From an uncultured Bacteroidales bacterium (lineage in GTDB: Bacteria; Bacteroidota; Bacteroidia; Bacteroidales; Muribaculaceae): a stretch of 64,000 nucleotides of DNA. Position numbers and translations under genes: made by a program. The DNA is taken from assembly GCA_902762385.1 (NCBI GenBank), contig CACWNQ010000007.1:1-64000 (forward strand), read 5' to 3'. The notes beneath the pieces were generated by a model. The model made no database searches. It was not told where the DNA came from and worked only from the letters and a program-made list of their open reading frames with translations. This document shows positions 6,550 through 14,968 of the stretch, in pieces (the stretch's first letter is position 1; each line of letters starts with the position of its first letter).

Positions 6550-9015
6550 TTAGGCTGGGTCGACGTCGAAGTAGAGCTTGGTTGAGCGCATGCGGGAGTC
6601 GGCTTCGATGAGCTGCTCGTAGAGGTCGCGCAAGATTTTCTTAACCTTTGTCATCGATGCGCTGAGTTCCATTTTGAGCACGATTTGGCGAATGTAGAAG
6701 GTCTGCACTCTCGCCACCATAGGTGCCTCGGGTCCCATTACTCGCTTACCAAACACCTGCCTGAGCAGGTTGCTGTAGCGCACTGCCATTTCAAGCACCA
6801 CGTCGTCCTGCTTGTGCTTGAGGTAGATGTTAATAATCTTAGTGAAGGGTGGATAGCCAAACTGCTCACGTTCGGCAATCTCTTTGTTGTAGAATCCCTT
6901 ATAGTCGTGCTCCACGACGCGCTCAATTACGGGATGAGTGGGGTTGAAGGTCTGGATAATGACTTTGCCTTGCTTGCTCTTGCGGCCTGAGCGTCCTGCC
7001 ACTTGTTCGAGCATGTTGAATGCTCGCTCACTGCTGCGAAAGTCAGGGAAATGAATCATGGTGTCGGCATTGAGAATGCCCACTATGCTCACTGCGTCAA
7101 AATCGAGCCCTTTGGTCACCATTTGCGTGCCCACCAGTATGCTTGTCTTGTGCTGTGAGAATTCATCGATTATGCGATCGTAGCTATTTTTGTTGCGAGT
7201 GGTGTCGAGGTCCATGCGTGAGATTTTCTCGCCAGGGAACACCTTGTCGATTTCGTCCTCGATGCGCTCGGTACCGTAGCCAACAATCTCGATTGAGGCG
7301 TTGCCACAGGCAGGACAAACTGTGGGCAGCGTGATGGTGTGTCCGCAGTAGTGGCATGTGAGGGTGTCGACGTGGCGGTGATAGGTGAGGGTTACATCGC
7401 AGTTTACGCATGTTGGTACCCATGCACACTGCTTGCATCGCACCATGGGAGCATAACCACGTCGGTTCTGAAAGAGGATTACTTGTTCGTTGTTGGCAAG
7501 TGCCTTTCGGCATTCGTCAATAAGTTCTTGTGAGAACATGCCGTTCATCTCATGCTTTTTCCATGCCTTTTTCAGGTCGATGGCATGTACCTGAGGCATC
7601 TCGATATCGGCATATCGGGTGCTGAGCTCCACAAGGCCGTAGCGACCATTAAGTGCCTTGTAATAGGTGTCGATGGCTGGTGTTGCCGAACCGAGAACAG
7701 TCTTGGCGCCATGCATGTGCGCCAGCATTATTGCTGTGTCGCGGCCGTTGTATCGAGGTGCGGGGTCTTGCTGCTTATAGCTGCTGTCATGTTCCTCGTC
7801 GATGATGACGAGACCCAGGTTGCTGTAGGGCAGGAAAACGCTTGAGCGCACACCTATTATAACACAAGGGTCGCTGGTTGTGAGCAGCTTTTTCCAGATG
7901 TCGACTCGCTCATTGTCGCTGAACTTGCTATGATAGATGAGCAGGCGTTCGCCGAAGACCCGCTGCAGTCGCTGTGTGAGCTGTGTGGTGAGGGCAATCT
8001 CGGGCACTAGATATAGCACCTGCTTGCCTAGTTTAAGGGCGTCGTTGATGAGGTGCATGTAGATTGACGTCTTGCCACTCGAGGTCACCCCATGGAGCAG
8101 CGTCACAGCATTGGTTTTGAACGAGTCGTGAACTTTCAAGTAGGCATCGCGCTGAACTTCGGTGAGAGTGGGAAGGTCGACAAGTCCTGATCCAAGTAGC
8201 TCAAAACGGTTGATTTCTCGCTTGTAGATTTCGAATATTCCATTTTTGCGTGCTGCTGCAAGCACTGGTTGGGTGCATCCCGATCGCTTAAGCAATGCCT
8301 CTTGCGTGACTTCTTGAACAGGCTTGCTGCGTTGAAGCCAGTGCGAGAGGTCGAGGTAGGCGAGCAGTAGTTGCTCTTGCTTCTTGGCTCGGCTCACTCG
8401 GTCGAAGAAGCCGTGCAGGGCTTGCTCGTCGTCGCGCTCAATGGTCAGTTTGACGCATGTCTCAGTCTTTGGGCGATAGTTGTCCATCATGCGTTCGGCC
8501 ACATGCACGGCCCCCTTGTCGAGCAGACGGCTCACGATGCTTTCAACATTCTTGAAACCAGTGGCATTGGTGAGTTCGGTAATCTGCACCTTGCCTCGTT
8601 GGTTGGTGAAGTCGAGGATTGCTCGCTCGCGATCGCTGAGTTCGCCTGGCGTCTCCTCTTCGTAGTCGGGGTTAGGGCTAATTTGTGTCTCGCTCTCAAC
8701 TTTGAGACCACTGGGCACAGCAGCTTTGTAGACTTCGCCCACTGTGCACAGGTAGTAGTCGGCAATCCATTGCCAGAACTTGAGTTGTGGATGGCGCAGA
8801 ACGGGCCCCTCGTCGAGGAGGGCCATTATTTCTTTCACTTTATATCCTTGCGGCTCAACGTCGTGGGTCATTACTACAATTGCAGTATAGTACTTCTTTC
8901 GGCCGAAAGGTACAAGCACACGGAACCCTGCTCCCACACTCATAGTAGAAGGAATGCGATAGGTGTATGTGCCTTGCACTGCCAGCGGCAGTACTACTTC
9001 AGCGAACTGTGCCAT
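6550..9015 (-). CDS. priA: primosomal protein N' (PriA helicase)
   Basis: An 821-residue superfamily 2 helicase that restarts stalled replication forks by loading the replicative helicase. Seen: an N-terminal DNA-binding region (FAEVVLPLAVQGTYTYRIP), Walker A GVTSSGKTS, the DEEHDSSYKQ helicase motif, a Cys-rich zinc insertion (CKQCAWVPTCVNCD, then CHYCGH and CPACG), and GTQMVTKGLDFD followed by QVAGRSGR. Length and order are normal for the family. It is convergent with fabG. Confidence 0.97.
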   Translation of the reverse strand: MAQFAEVVLPLAVQGTYTYRIPSTMSVGAGFRVLVPFGRKKYYTAIVVMTHDVEPQGYKVKEIMALLDEGPVLRHPQLKFWQWIADYYLCTVGEVYKAAVPSGLKVESETQISPNPDYEEETPGELSDRERAILDFTNQRGKVQITELTNATGFKNVESIVSRLLDKGAVHVAERMMDNYRPKTETCVKLTIERDDEQALHGFFDRVSRAKKQEQLLLAYLDLSHWLQRSKPVQEVTQEALLKRSGCTQPVLAAARKNGIFEIYKREINRFELLGSGLVDLPTLTEVQRDAYLKVHDSFKTNAVTLLHGVTSSGKTSIYMHLINDALKLGKQVLYLVPEIALTTQLTQRLQRVFGERLLIYHSKFSDNERVDIWKKLLTTSDPCVIIGVRSSVFLPYSNLGLVIIDEEHDSSYKQQDPAPRYNGRDTAIMLAHMHGAKTVLGSATPAIDTYYKALNGRYGLVELSTRYADIEMPQVHAIDLKKAWKKHEMNGMFSQELIDECRKALANNEQVILFQNRRGYAPMVRCKQCAWVPTCVNCDVTLTYHRHVDTLTCHYCGHTITLPTVCPACGNASIEIVGYGTERIEDEIDKVFPGEKISRMDLDTTRNKNSYDRIIDEFSQHKTSILVGTQMVTKGLDFDAVSIVGILNADTMIHFPDFRSSERAFNMLEQVAGRSGRKSKQGKVIIQTFNPTHPVIERVVEHDYKGFYNKEIAEREQFGYPPFTKIINIYLKHKQDDVVLEMAVRYSNLLRQVFGKRVMGPEAPMVARVQTFYIRQIVLKMELSASMTKVKKILRDLYEQLIEADSRMRSTKLYFDVDPA

Positions 9016-9068
9016 AGATGTGCAAAGATAATGTTTTTTTCGTTTTCGGCAAAAAAGAGTTGCCGGTT

Positions 9069-9863
9069 TTATGGCTGTGGTGGGAGTTCAGGGGGGAGTT
9101 CTTCGTAGTCGACGTCGAGGGTAGTAGAATGTGCGCTGCTGTGCTGAGGCAATAGCATGGTGCAGTGCAGGCTGGCTCCCAGTCGCTTGGCTTGGGGCTT
9201 GAAGGTTTTGTAGGTTAGTGCGCCCGAAATCATTCCACTGATGAGAGGTAGGGCCTTGGTTATGCCTTTGGTCATCTGCTCTTTGGTGAGTGTTGAACCA
9301 ATGAGTTTTGCCACCTGGCGAACAGCCGGGTATAGCACGCCGTTGGTGAGCGCCATCTCGGGAAGTTTCTTGATGAGTTGTTTCTGCAGGATTTCACCTA
9401 ATTCCTGCAGAGCCTTTATTGCTACTCCCACACCAGTCATTACCCCCACGAAGATAGTGAGCACATTGACCGAGCTTTTAGTCATTTTGCCATCCTCGTC
9501 GAGCAGGGTGGGGTAGCCGTATACGTAGGCCAGCTTTTGTGAGAGGACCAATACATGGAAGTAAAACTGAGCAATGTCGGTTGGCACGGTGCCCAGAGCT
9601 GCCCATCCACCGGGTATGCCCATAGCTGTGGAGAAAATGGTTACCTTGCGAGTGTGGTCCCTTATGCACGTGGTAGCGATTCGGTCAAGAATCTTGTCGG
9701 GGATTATTCCTGGGGTGCCTTTCACAATGGCATCATGCACTTGTTGCTGAGGAAAATACTTGCTTAATTCCTTGTTCAGGAATTTATCTCGGTCGACGGC
9801 TACTCCAGGTAATTTGAGTGCTGCTGCCATCACCTTGTTCCATGCGTTTGATTCCTTTGCCAT
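9069..9863 (-). CDS. EcsC-family protein
   Basis: A 264-residue protein resembling the EcsC family, whose biochemical role is unknown. The central segment, IPGGWAALGTVPTDIAQFY followed by LAYVYGYP, is the recognisable part; glycine-rich hydrophobic stretches follow (residues about 130-160 and 205-230). The C-terminus is proline-rich (PPELPPQP). The start is set at 9863: the frame stays open for 29 codons more, with a signal-like sequence, but the promoter at 9891-9922 lies inside that extension. Confidence 0.7.
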   Translation of the reverse strand: MAKESNAWNKVMAAALKLPGVAVDRDKFLNKELSKYFPQQQVHDAIVKGTPGIIPDKILDRIATTCIRDHTRKVTIFSTAMGIPGGWAALGTVPTDIAQFYFHVLVLSQKLAYVYGYPTLLDEDGKMTKSSVNVLTIFVGVMTGVGVAIKALQELGEILQKQLIKKLPEMALTNGVLYPAVRQVAKLIGSTLTKEQMTKGITKALPLISGMISGALTYKTFKPQAKRLGASLHCTMLLPQHSSAHSTTLDVDYEELPPELPPQP

Positions 9864-9890
9864 AATTTCATTAGTTGTCAACTGTGGGTG

Positions 9891-9922
9891 CAAAGCTAAT
9901 AAAAAACCGATAAAAGATGCAA
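9891..9922 (-). promoter_or_regulatory. promoter of the EcsC-family gene
   Basis: On the minus strand, TTG (9922-9920), 21 bases, then TAGCTTTG (9898-9891). It lies 28 bases before the ATG at 9863 and so argues against a longer N-terminus. Confidence 0.65.
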
Positions 9923-10018
9923 TAGCAAACCTTGTTTTTATAAAATACATTATGTGTAATTAAACATATTTAATATTGCTCAAGAAGGAGTTTTTGGTAT
10001 TGATTGGGAAAAACTGTG

Positions 10019-10026
10019 TAATTTTG
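10019..10026 (+). promoter_or_regulatory. -7 box very close to the SGNH hydrolase start
   Basis: TAATTTTG ends only four bases before the ATG at 10031, with TTG 22 bases upstream at 9994. Transcription from it would start near the ATG; a leaderless mRNA, or use of the second ATG at 10037, is possible. Confidence 0.4.
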
Positions 10027-10030
10027 CGGC

Positions 10031-11182
10031 ATGAAAATGAAAAGAATAACAATGACAATAATGCTGGCGGTGAGCTTGCTCACAATGCTGGCTCAGCCTA
10101 GTGGCATTAACGAAAGCGCTAACCGCATATTGCTCAATGGTGACGACTGGAGCGATGTTATAGAGAAGATTGGTAACCTGAGTGAAGGTGCTAAATTTAA
10201 CATAGTGCACATTGGCGATTCGCATGTGCAGCCAGGTATCATCAGCGATGAGGTGCGCAAGGCATTGCAGGCAAAGTATGGTAATGGTGGCCGTGGTTTG
10301 ATTTGTCCGTTGGGTTTGGCAAAAACCAATCCGCCATCTGACTTTGAGATGAAGTCGACTTCGAGCATTTCGTTGTCGAGCAAGCTCTTGTCGCGGTCAA
10401 AACCAGCCGGCATGGGCATGACAGGAGTTGCAGTGAAGTTTGCCGGTGGTGCCACAACCCTTAAGTTGCGCACTAAGCAGGCCGGTGATGATTTTAATCG
10501 CATTACCCTGTTTCACACGCCTGGCGAGGCATTTGCCGTGAGTCTGAATAGCATCTCTCTTCAAGGTAATGAGGTGAGTACTACGGCCACTGAATTTGTG
10601 TTGCAAGGTCTCGCTGACACTGCATCGTTGCGCCTCAAAGGCAATGCTGCACTCTTTGGAGCCCGATTGCTTAACGACAATAGTGGAGTTGTGGTGGATT
10701 GCATTGGTAACAATGGTGCCACTTACTCGAGCTATGTGCGAATCGATGGTTTTGCAAGTCAGCTCAAAGATCTTAATCCACAGCTTGTCATTATTTCGTT
10801 AGGGACAAACGAAGCATTTGGAAATTACTCGACTCTCGAAAGCAATATCGACAAGCTGGTGAGCTCAATCGCTAAAGAATGCCCTGATGCCAAGTTCTTG
10901 CTCACAACCCCTCTCGAGACGCATAAAAAAGGTGGTAAAGGCTATGTGATTCAGACAGGTGTTGCCGATGTTCGCGACATAATAATGAATTATGGCAAGA
11001 CCCACAACATTCCTGTGTGGGATTTCTACACAGTAGCAGGTGGCAAGGGCGCTGCATCAAGGTGGCTCAGCGTGAAATATATGAGCAGTGATCACCTTCA
11101 TTTGCTCGCCAGGGGCTACCAATTTATGGGCGATTTGATGTCGAAAGCGTTGCTTGATATATTCGCTGGAGAAGATAATTGA
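10031..11182 (+). CDS. secreted SGNH/GDSL-type hydrolase
   Basis: A 383-residue exported esterase-like protein. A signal peptide covers residues 1-21. The SGNH blocks are present: VHIGDSHVQPG with the nucleophile Ser, an IGNNGATYSSY block, IISLGTNEAFG, and SSDHLHLLARGY holding the Asp-x-x-His pair near the C-terminus. A beta-rich insert separates the first block from the rest, as in peptidoglycan O-acetyl esterases of the Ape1 type. A role on cell-wall sugars is therefore plausible but not shown. A second ATG two codons in is an alternative start. Confidence 0.85.
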   Translation: MKMKRITMTIMLAVSLLTMLAQPSGINESANRILLNGDDWSDVIEKIGNLSEGAKFNIVHIGDSHVQPGIISDEVRKALQAKYGNGGRGLICPLGLAKTNPPSDFEMKSTSSISLSSKLLSRSKPAGMGMTGVAVKFAGGATTLKLRTKQAGDDFNRITLFHTPGEAFAVSLNSISLQGNEVSTTATEFVLQGLADTASLRLKGNAALFGARLLNDNSGVVVDCIGNNGATYSSYVRIDGFASQLKDLNPQLVIISLGTNEAFGNYSTLESNIDKLVSSIAKECPDAKFLLTTPLETHKKGGKGYVIQTGVADVRDIIMNYGKTHNIPVWDFYTVAGGKGAASRWLSVKYMSSDHLHLLARGYQFMGDLMSKALLDIFAGEDN

Positions 11183-11322
11183 GCAACTGGAAGGATTTAG
11201 TGTGAGAGAAAAGTTTATTGCCCTAATGACCGATTCGGGTTAAACTTTTGCTGGTTTTTTATGTCATAATTTTAGCAAAGGCGCCCTAACGTGAAATTTT
11301 CAAAAAAATTGTGTTATTAGGG

Positions 11323-11352
11323 TTGCTTTTTCAAGAATTATTAGTAACTTTG
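11323..11352 (+). promoter_or_regulatory. promoter of the 102-residue secreted protein
   Basis: TTG at 11323-11325, a 19-base spacer and TAACTTTG at 11345-11352, an ideal match to the consensus. The ATG follows nine bases later, so the leader is very short. Confidence 0.75.
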
Positions 11353-11361
11353 CAAGTTGAA

Positions 11362-11670
11362 ATGAAACGTTTGCTTTACATATTGACCCTGAGCGTAGCG
11401 CTTGCCGTTGGTACGGTGAGTGTTACAATGGTTGCATCTCCTCGCATCGAGCAAGTGTCGAGCGATGAGACCACCGTTGTGGGTGGCAAGGGCACCATTG
11501 CAATGGTTGCAGGCGATAGCGACGCTACATTCAACATCTTCTCTATTACTGGTCAGCTCATAAAGACCGTGCGTGTGAATGCCGGTACCAAAGTCACGAT
11601 TGATGTGCCCAAGGGCTTCTACATCGTGAAGTGCGCAGGCAAGTGGTCACGCAAGGTGGTTGTGAAGTGA
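11362..11670 (+). CDS. tiny secreted protein with sorting-tail-like module
   Basis: A 102-residue protein: an N-terminal signal peptide (about residues 1-25), a short linker, then a beta-rich module (NIFSITGQLIKTVRVNAG, VPKGFYIVKCAG, KVVVK at the end). This module looks like a type A C-terminal sorting domain of type IX secretion substrates, but no cargo domain is present. It has its own promoter and terminator, so it is a separate gene and not the tail of a larger one. Its role is unknown; it could be a small surface protein or a degenerate substrate. Confidence 0.7.
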   Translation: MKRLLYILTLSVALAVGTVSVTMVASPRIEQVSSDETTVVGGKGTIAMVAGDSDATFNIFSITGQLIKTVRVNAGTKVTIDVPKGFYIVKCAGKWSRKVVVK

Positions 11671-11715
11671 CCGAGCCTAGATTAGTAATTCATAATCACA
11701 AAATGCATTAAATGC

Positions 11716-11746
11716 CACGTTTCTATTAATAGAAGCGTGTTTTTTT
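11716..11746 (+). terminator. intrinsic terminator after the 102-residue protein
   Basis: CACGTTTCTAT and ATAGAAGCGTG form an 11-bp stem (one G-U pair) with a two-base turn, followed by seven T. Confidence 0.85.
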
Positions 11747-11858
11747 ATGTTGTCATTAGCGAAGTTGTTTTGGCCACTGGCTAACCTATTAAAATGAGGT
11801 GTTTTTATTCCATTGTTAAAAAATGTCAAATCATTGTGCATCAATTGAGAAAAACTAC

Positions 11859-11866
11859 TATATTTG
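11859..11866 (+). promoter_or_regulatory. -7 box of the 558-residue secreted protein gene
   Basis: TATATTTG, with TTG 22 bases upstream at 11834-11836, and an 81-base leader before the ATG at 11948. Confidence 0.5.
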
Positions 11867-11947
11867 TCAGTTTTATGATTGGCACAATCATGTGTTTCCC
11901 ATTAATTACCATATTAGACCCATAACTAAATTTTAAACCATAAGAAA

Positions 11948-13624
11948 ATGAAAAAAATTATCACATTAACCTTGCTTGCAGTCTTGATGGTGACTGCATT
12001 CAGCGCTAACGCTGTCACGCCTCTACCCGATCAGGGCGTGTATCGAATTCAGAACGTGTATTCTGGCACGTGGGTTAAACTTCAACACGACTACCTTGCC
12101 GACATCACTGCTCTCACCTATGAAGAGGCCAGCCCACTGCTGGTGTGGTATGGCGAGCGTGACGAGAACGGTGAGGCGTTGCTCACCAACCTCAGTGGAG
12201 ATGGTGGTGACATGATCGAGACTCTCGAGTTTATCAAGGGGCTCATCGAAGAGGTTCTTGAGAACAACGAGAAACCAACATGGTTCCTTGAGGAAATGTT
12301 CCAGCTGCACCTCGTTCCCACTGGCGATGCTGACGGCTCGGTGTTCCTGTGTGTTGACGTTCCCGAAATTGAGGATTGGGATGAAATCAAAGCCATTATC
12401 CTTGACGCCGCTAACGGCCAGACCGCAGTGACCTATTACATCACCCACATGGTACCAGGCAACCGCCATTACATGGGCATCGACTACGACGGCAGCTTTG
12501 GCTACCGCCTGGAGGCCGGTACTCCCGAAGGCACCGACATCAAGTTCCTCATGGTGCGTGAAGACCTCGAGGGTGGCTACTGCTTCGTAAAGACTGCTTC
12601 GGCTACTGCCGAGAATCCCTATCTGCGTCGCGTGCATGAGAAGACTAGCACTGTCGACCTGGCACAGGCTCACAACGATGCCAGTGCAGTGTTTGACCTC
12701 GCTGTCGAGGGCATCAAGGTGAACCGACTGGCTGTTCAGGGCCTTGACCTGGCACCTCTGGCACAAGCAATTGAGGGCTCTTATCTTGCTCTTTGCCCCA
12801 CCAACACCGCTGCCCAGAAGTTTATCTATGACGCTTACGCTCTCAAGCTTCAGCTCCCCGACGAGGTAGATGCAGCAGCAGTGATTGCTGCCGCTACTCA
12901 GGCTTTAGGCGAGGACAGCGAGATAGTTGCCGCACTGAACGCTCACAGCGAGATGATAAAGGATCGCGCTGCTATCTACTTCGTTCACAGCGATAACGGA
13001 GGCGTTACCATTGCTGGCGATGCCAACTATGATGCCTATGGCGACGATGCTAAGTGGAAAATTGAGTTTATCGACACCCACGACAACTACCTTGCACCTG
13101 CTGCCGAGGTTGAGGCAAACGGCAAGTATTACACAACCCTTTACACCGCTTTCCCCTACGAGCTTGTGGGCAGCTTGACTGCTTATAGCGTGACTAAGGT
13201 TGGCGAAGATGGCACCCCCACGCTGGAAGAATTGGAAATGGACGTTATTCCTGCTGGCACTCCAGTGCTGCTGGAAATGGAGACCAACAATGACGAGAAT
13301 CACATGATAATGCCTGTTGCCGATGGCAAGATGGATCGTGAGGCTCCCAAGTCGGTGCTCAAAGGCACGCTCTTCGATGATGACACCGAAAACGACAAGG
13401 CCAACATGCTCACCTTGCAAGGTGGTCTGAATTTTGCCGTTAACAACAATGCCGACTACATGCCAGCCAACAAGGCTTGGGCCGACAAGACCATTCCAAC
13501 TGCTATAGCCATAGTTGGCAACGATGCCCAAGGCGACAACACCATCTACGACCTTATGGGCCGCAAGGTAGTGAATCCAACCCATGGCATCTATATCCAA
13601 AACGGCAAGAAAGTGGTTTATTAA
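11948..13624 (+). CDS. large secreted protein with sorting-type C-terminus
   Basis: A 558-residue exported protein. Residues 1-22 form a signal peptide (FSANA). A beta-trefoil-like opening (GVYRIQNVYSGTWVKL) precedes a long acidic body. Residues about 385-450 hold a module that begins GKYYTTLYTAFPY and ends VIPAGTPVLLEMETN; a related module occurs in the gene at 14969-17722. The end, TIYDLMGRKV, HGIYIQNGKKVVY, is the short tail seen on many secreted proteins of this group and may be a secretion or anchoring signal. No catalytic motif was recognised. Confidence 0.75.
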   Translation: MKKIITLTLLAVLMVTAFSANAVTPLPDQGVYRIQNVYSGTWVKLQHDYLADITALTYEEASPLLVWYGERDENGEALLTNLSGDGGDMIETLEFIKGLIEEVLENNEKPTWFLEEMFQLHLVPTGDADGSVFLCVDVPEIEDWDEIKAIILDAANGQTAVTYYITHMVPGNRHYMGIDYDGSFGYRLEAGTPEGTDIKFLMVREDLEGGYCFVKTASATAENPYLRRVHEKTSTVDLAQAHNDASAVFDLAVEGIKVNRLAVQGLDLAPLAQAIEGSYLALCPTNTAAQKFIYDAYALKLQLPDEVDAAAVIAAATQALGEDSEIVAALNAHSEMIKDRAAIYFVHSDNGGVTIAGDANYDAYGDDAKWKIEFIDTHDNYLAPAAEVEANGKYYTTLYTAFPYELVGSLTAYSVTKVGEDGTPTLEELEMDVIPAGTPVLLEMETNNDENHMIMPVADGKMDREAPKSVLKGTLFDDDTENDKANMLTLQGGLNFAVNNNADYMPANKAWADKTIPTAIAIVGNDAQGDNTIYDLMGRKVVNPTHGIYIQNGKKVVY

Positions 13625-13691
13625 TGCAAAATGCATAATTCACATTGCATAATTAGGCTGACGCGAACGGCTAATTAAGCGAATTAAGCAA

Positions 13692-14948
13692 ATGGCAGGT
13701 AATGCTTTGAGAATATGGATGGTGACACTTGTGACGGGCCTCGTGCTCGCCACAAGCGCCACCGTTCATGCTCAAGACAAAATACCTTGGACTCACGGCG
13801 GTACACTCCTCCCCGACAGCAGCAACTTCGTCACCGCAAGCTTGCTGGTGATTGAGCCAGGTCCCAAAACTGTATCAGCTATGGGGCATAGTGCAATTCG
13901 CTTAGAGTGTCCTGTTCACAATCTTGACTATTGTTTCACACTTGAGAATAATCCTGAATACAGTACTCTATCTTTTATTTTGGGCAAGACTCCTGCGCAT
14001 GATATAGCAGTGCCAACTAATGAGTTTCTCAAGGAATTCGTTGCGGAGAAACGTCGGGTGATGCAATATGAGCTAAATTTAACTCTTCATGAGAAACAGG
14101 AACTATGGCGAGCTGCCGATATTGAATTCACCAATGAAGGAAACCGGTTGTTCAACTATTCTTATAATGGAACCGACAATTGCACATCAATATGCCTTGA
14201 GCTAATAGAACAAGCACTTATTGATGAAACAATAGTGGTTGATAAGATGCCCACTATCCTCACAAAGAATAATGGCACATATTTCCGTTACATGTCTCGT
14301 CGTTCTCCATGGGTACAGTTTCTACTGATAACATTAGGAGGCACCGCATGTGACGAAATTTGGGATATGCGCAACCGCATGGCTCCTGAGGTGATAGTTC
14401 CTTTGTTTGAGCACTCTCATTTTGAGGGGCAACAAGGTCACCGGCCTGTGTTAAAAGGGGACAATAAAGAATTGGTGCGTGGAGGAGTACAGATTACTGC
14501 TAATTCTATCACCCCTGTTTGGGTGTTTGGTGGATTGCTTATCATTGCCATACTAATTTCATTGCTTCAGCATTTTTATGTTGGGAACAAATTAGTTCGA
14601 TTATTTGATATTGGATTGTTCATTTTCCAATTACTGATAGCCTTGCTACTCCTTACAACTAGTAGCTATGGCTCTATTGTTGGAACTCATTGGAACTGGT
14701 ACATCATCCCATTCAATCCACTGCCATTGATTATTTGGATTATTTGGCGCAAGCGCAATGGATTCTTCAAGGTATATTTGTTCTACACAGTGGTGTTGAT
14801 TATATTTATTATTGCCACACCACTGAGCGAACAACTCGACCTTCCACATCAGCTAATCACCGCAACACTCGCTGTGAGATGCTTATTTAATTATATCGAC
14901 GGCAAGCGCAATGCCACTACCGTCGCGACGACTAAAACAAAAAAATAA
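13692..14948 (+). CDS. DUF4105 (Lnb-like periplasmic domain) membrane protein
   Basis: A 418-residue envelope protein. A signal peptide (residues 1-27, ending VHAQ) leads into a periplasmic DUF4105 domain: AMGHSAIRLECP near residue 75 and NYSYNGTDNCTSICLELI near 155 are its conserved His and Asn-Cys blocks. Four or so hydrophobic helices follow (about 275-400), as usual for this family in Bacteroidota. DUF4105 belongs to a papain-like fold group; a lipid- or peptide-bond activity is inferred only. After its first 100 bases the gene becomes more A/T-rich than its neighbours. Confidence 0.8.
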   Translation: MAGNALRIWMVTLVTGLVLATSATVHAQDKIPWTHGGTLLPDSSNFVTASLLVIEPGPKTVSAMGHSAIRLECPVHNLDYCFTLENNPEYSTLSFILGKTPAHDIAVPTNEFLKEFVAEKRRVMQYELNLTLHEKQELWRAADIEFTNEGNRLFNYSYNGTDNCTSICLELIEQALIDETIVVDKMPTILTKNNGTYFRYMSRRSPWVQFLLITLGGTACDEIWDMRNRMAPEVIVPLFEHSHFEGQQGHRPVLKGDNKELVRGGVQITANSITPVWVFGGLLIIAILISLLQHFYVGNKLVRLFDIGLFIFQLLIALLLLTTSSYGSIVGTHWNWYIIPFNPLPLIIWIIWRKRNGFFKVYLFYTVVLIIFIIATPLSEQLDLPHQLITATLAVRCLFNYIDGKRNATTVATTKTKK

Positions 14949-14968
14949 AAATCAAAAAATAAAAAGTG

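Noticed and set aside
9864-9950. Signal-peptide-like extension of the EcsC-family protein
   Set aside because: The promoter for the shorter form lies inside it, and the family starts at the chosen ATG.
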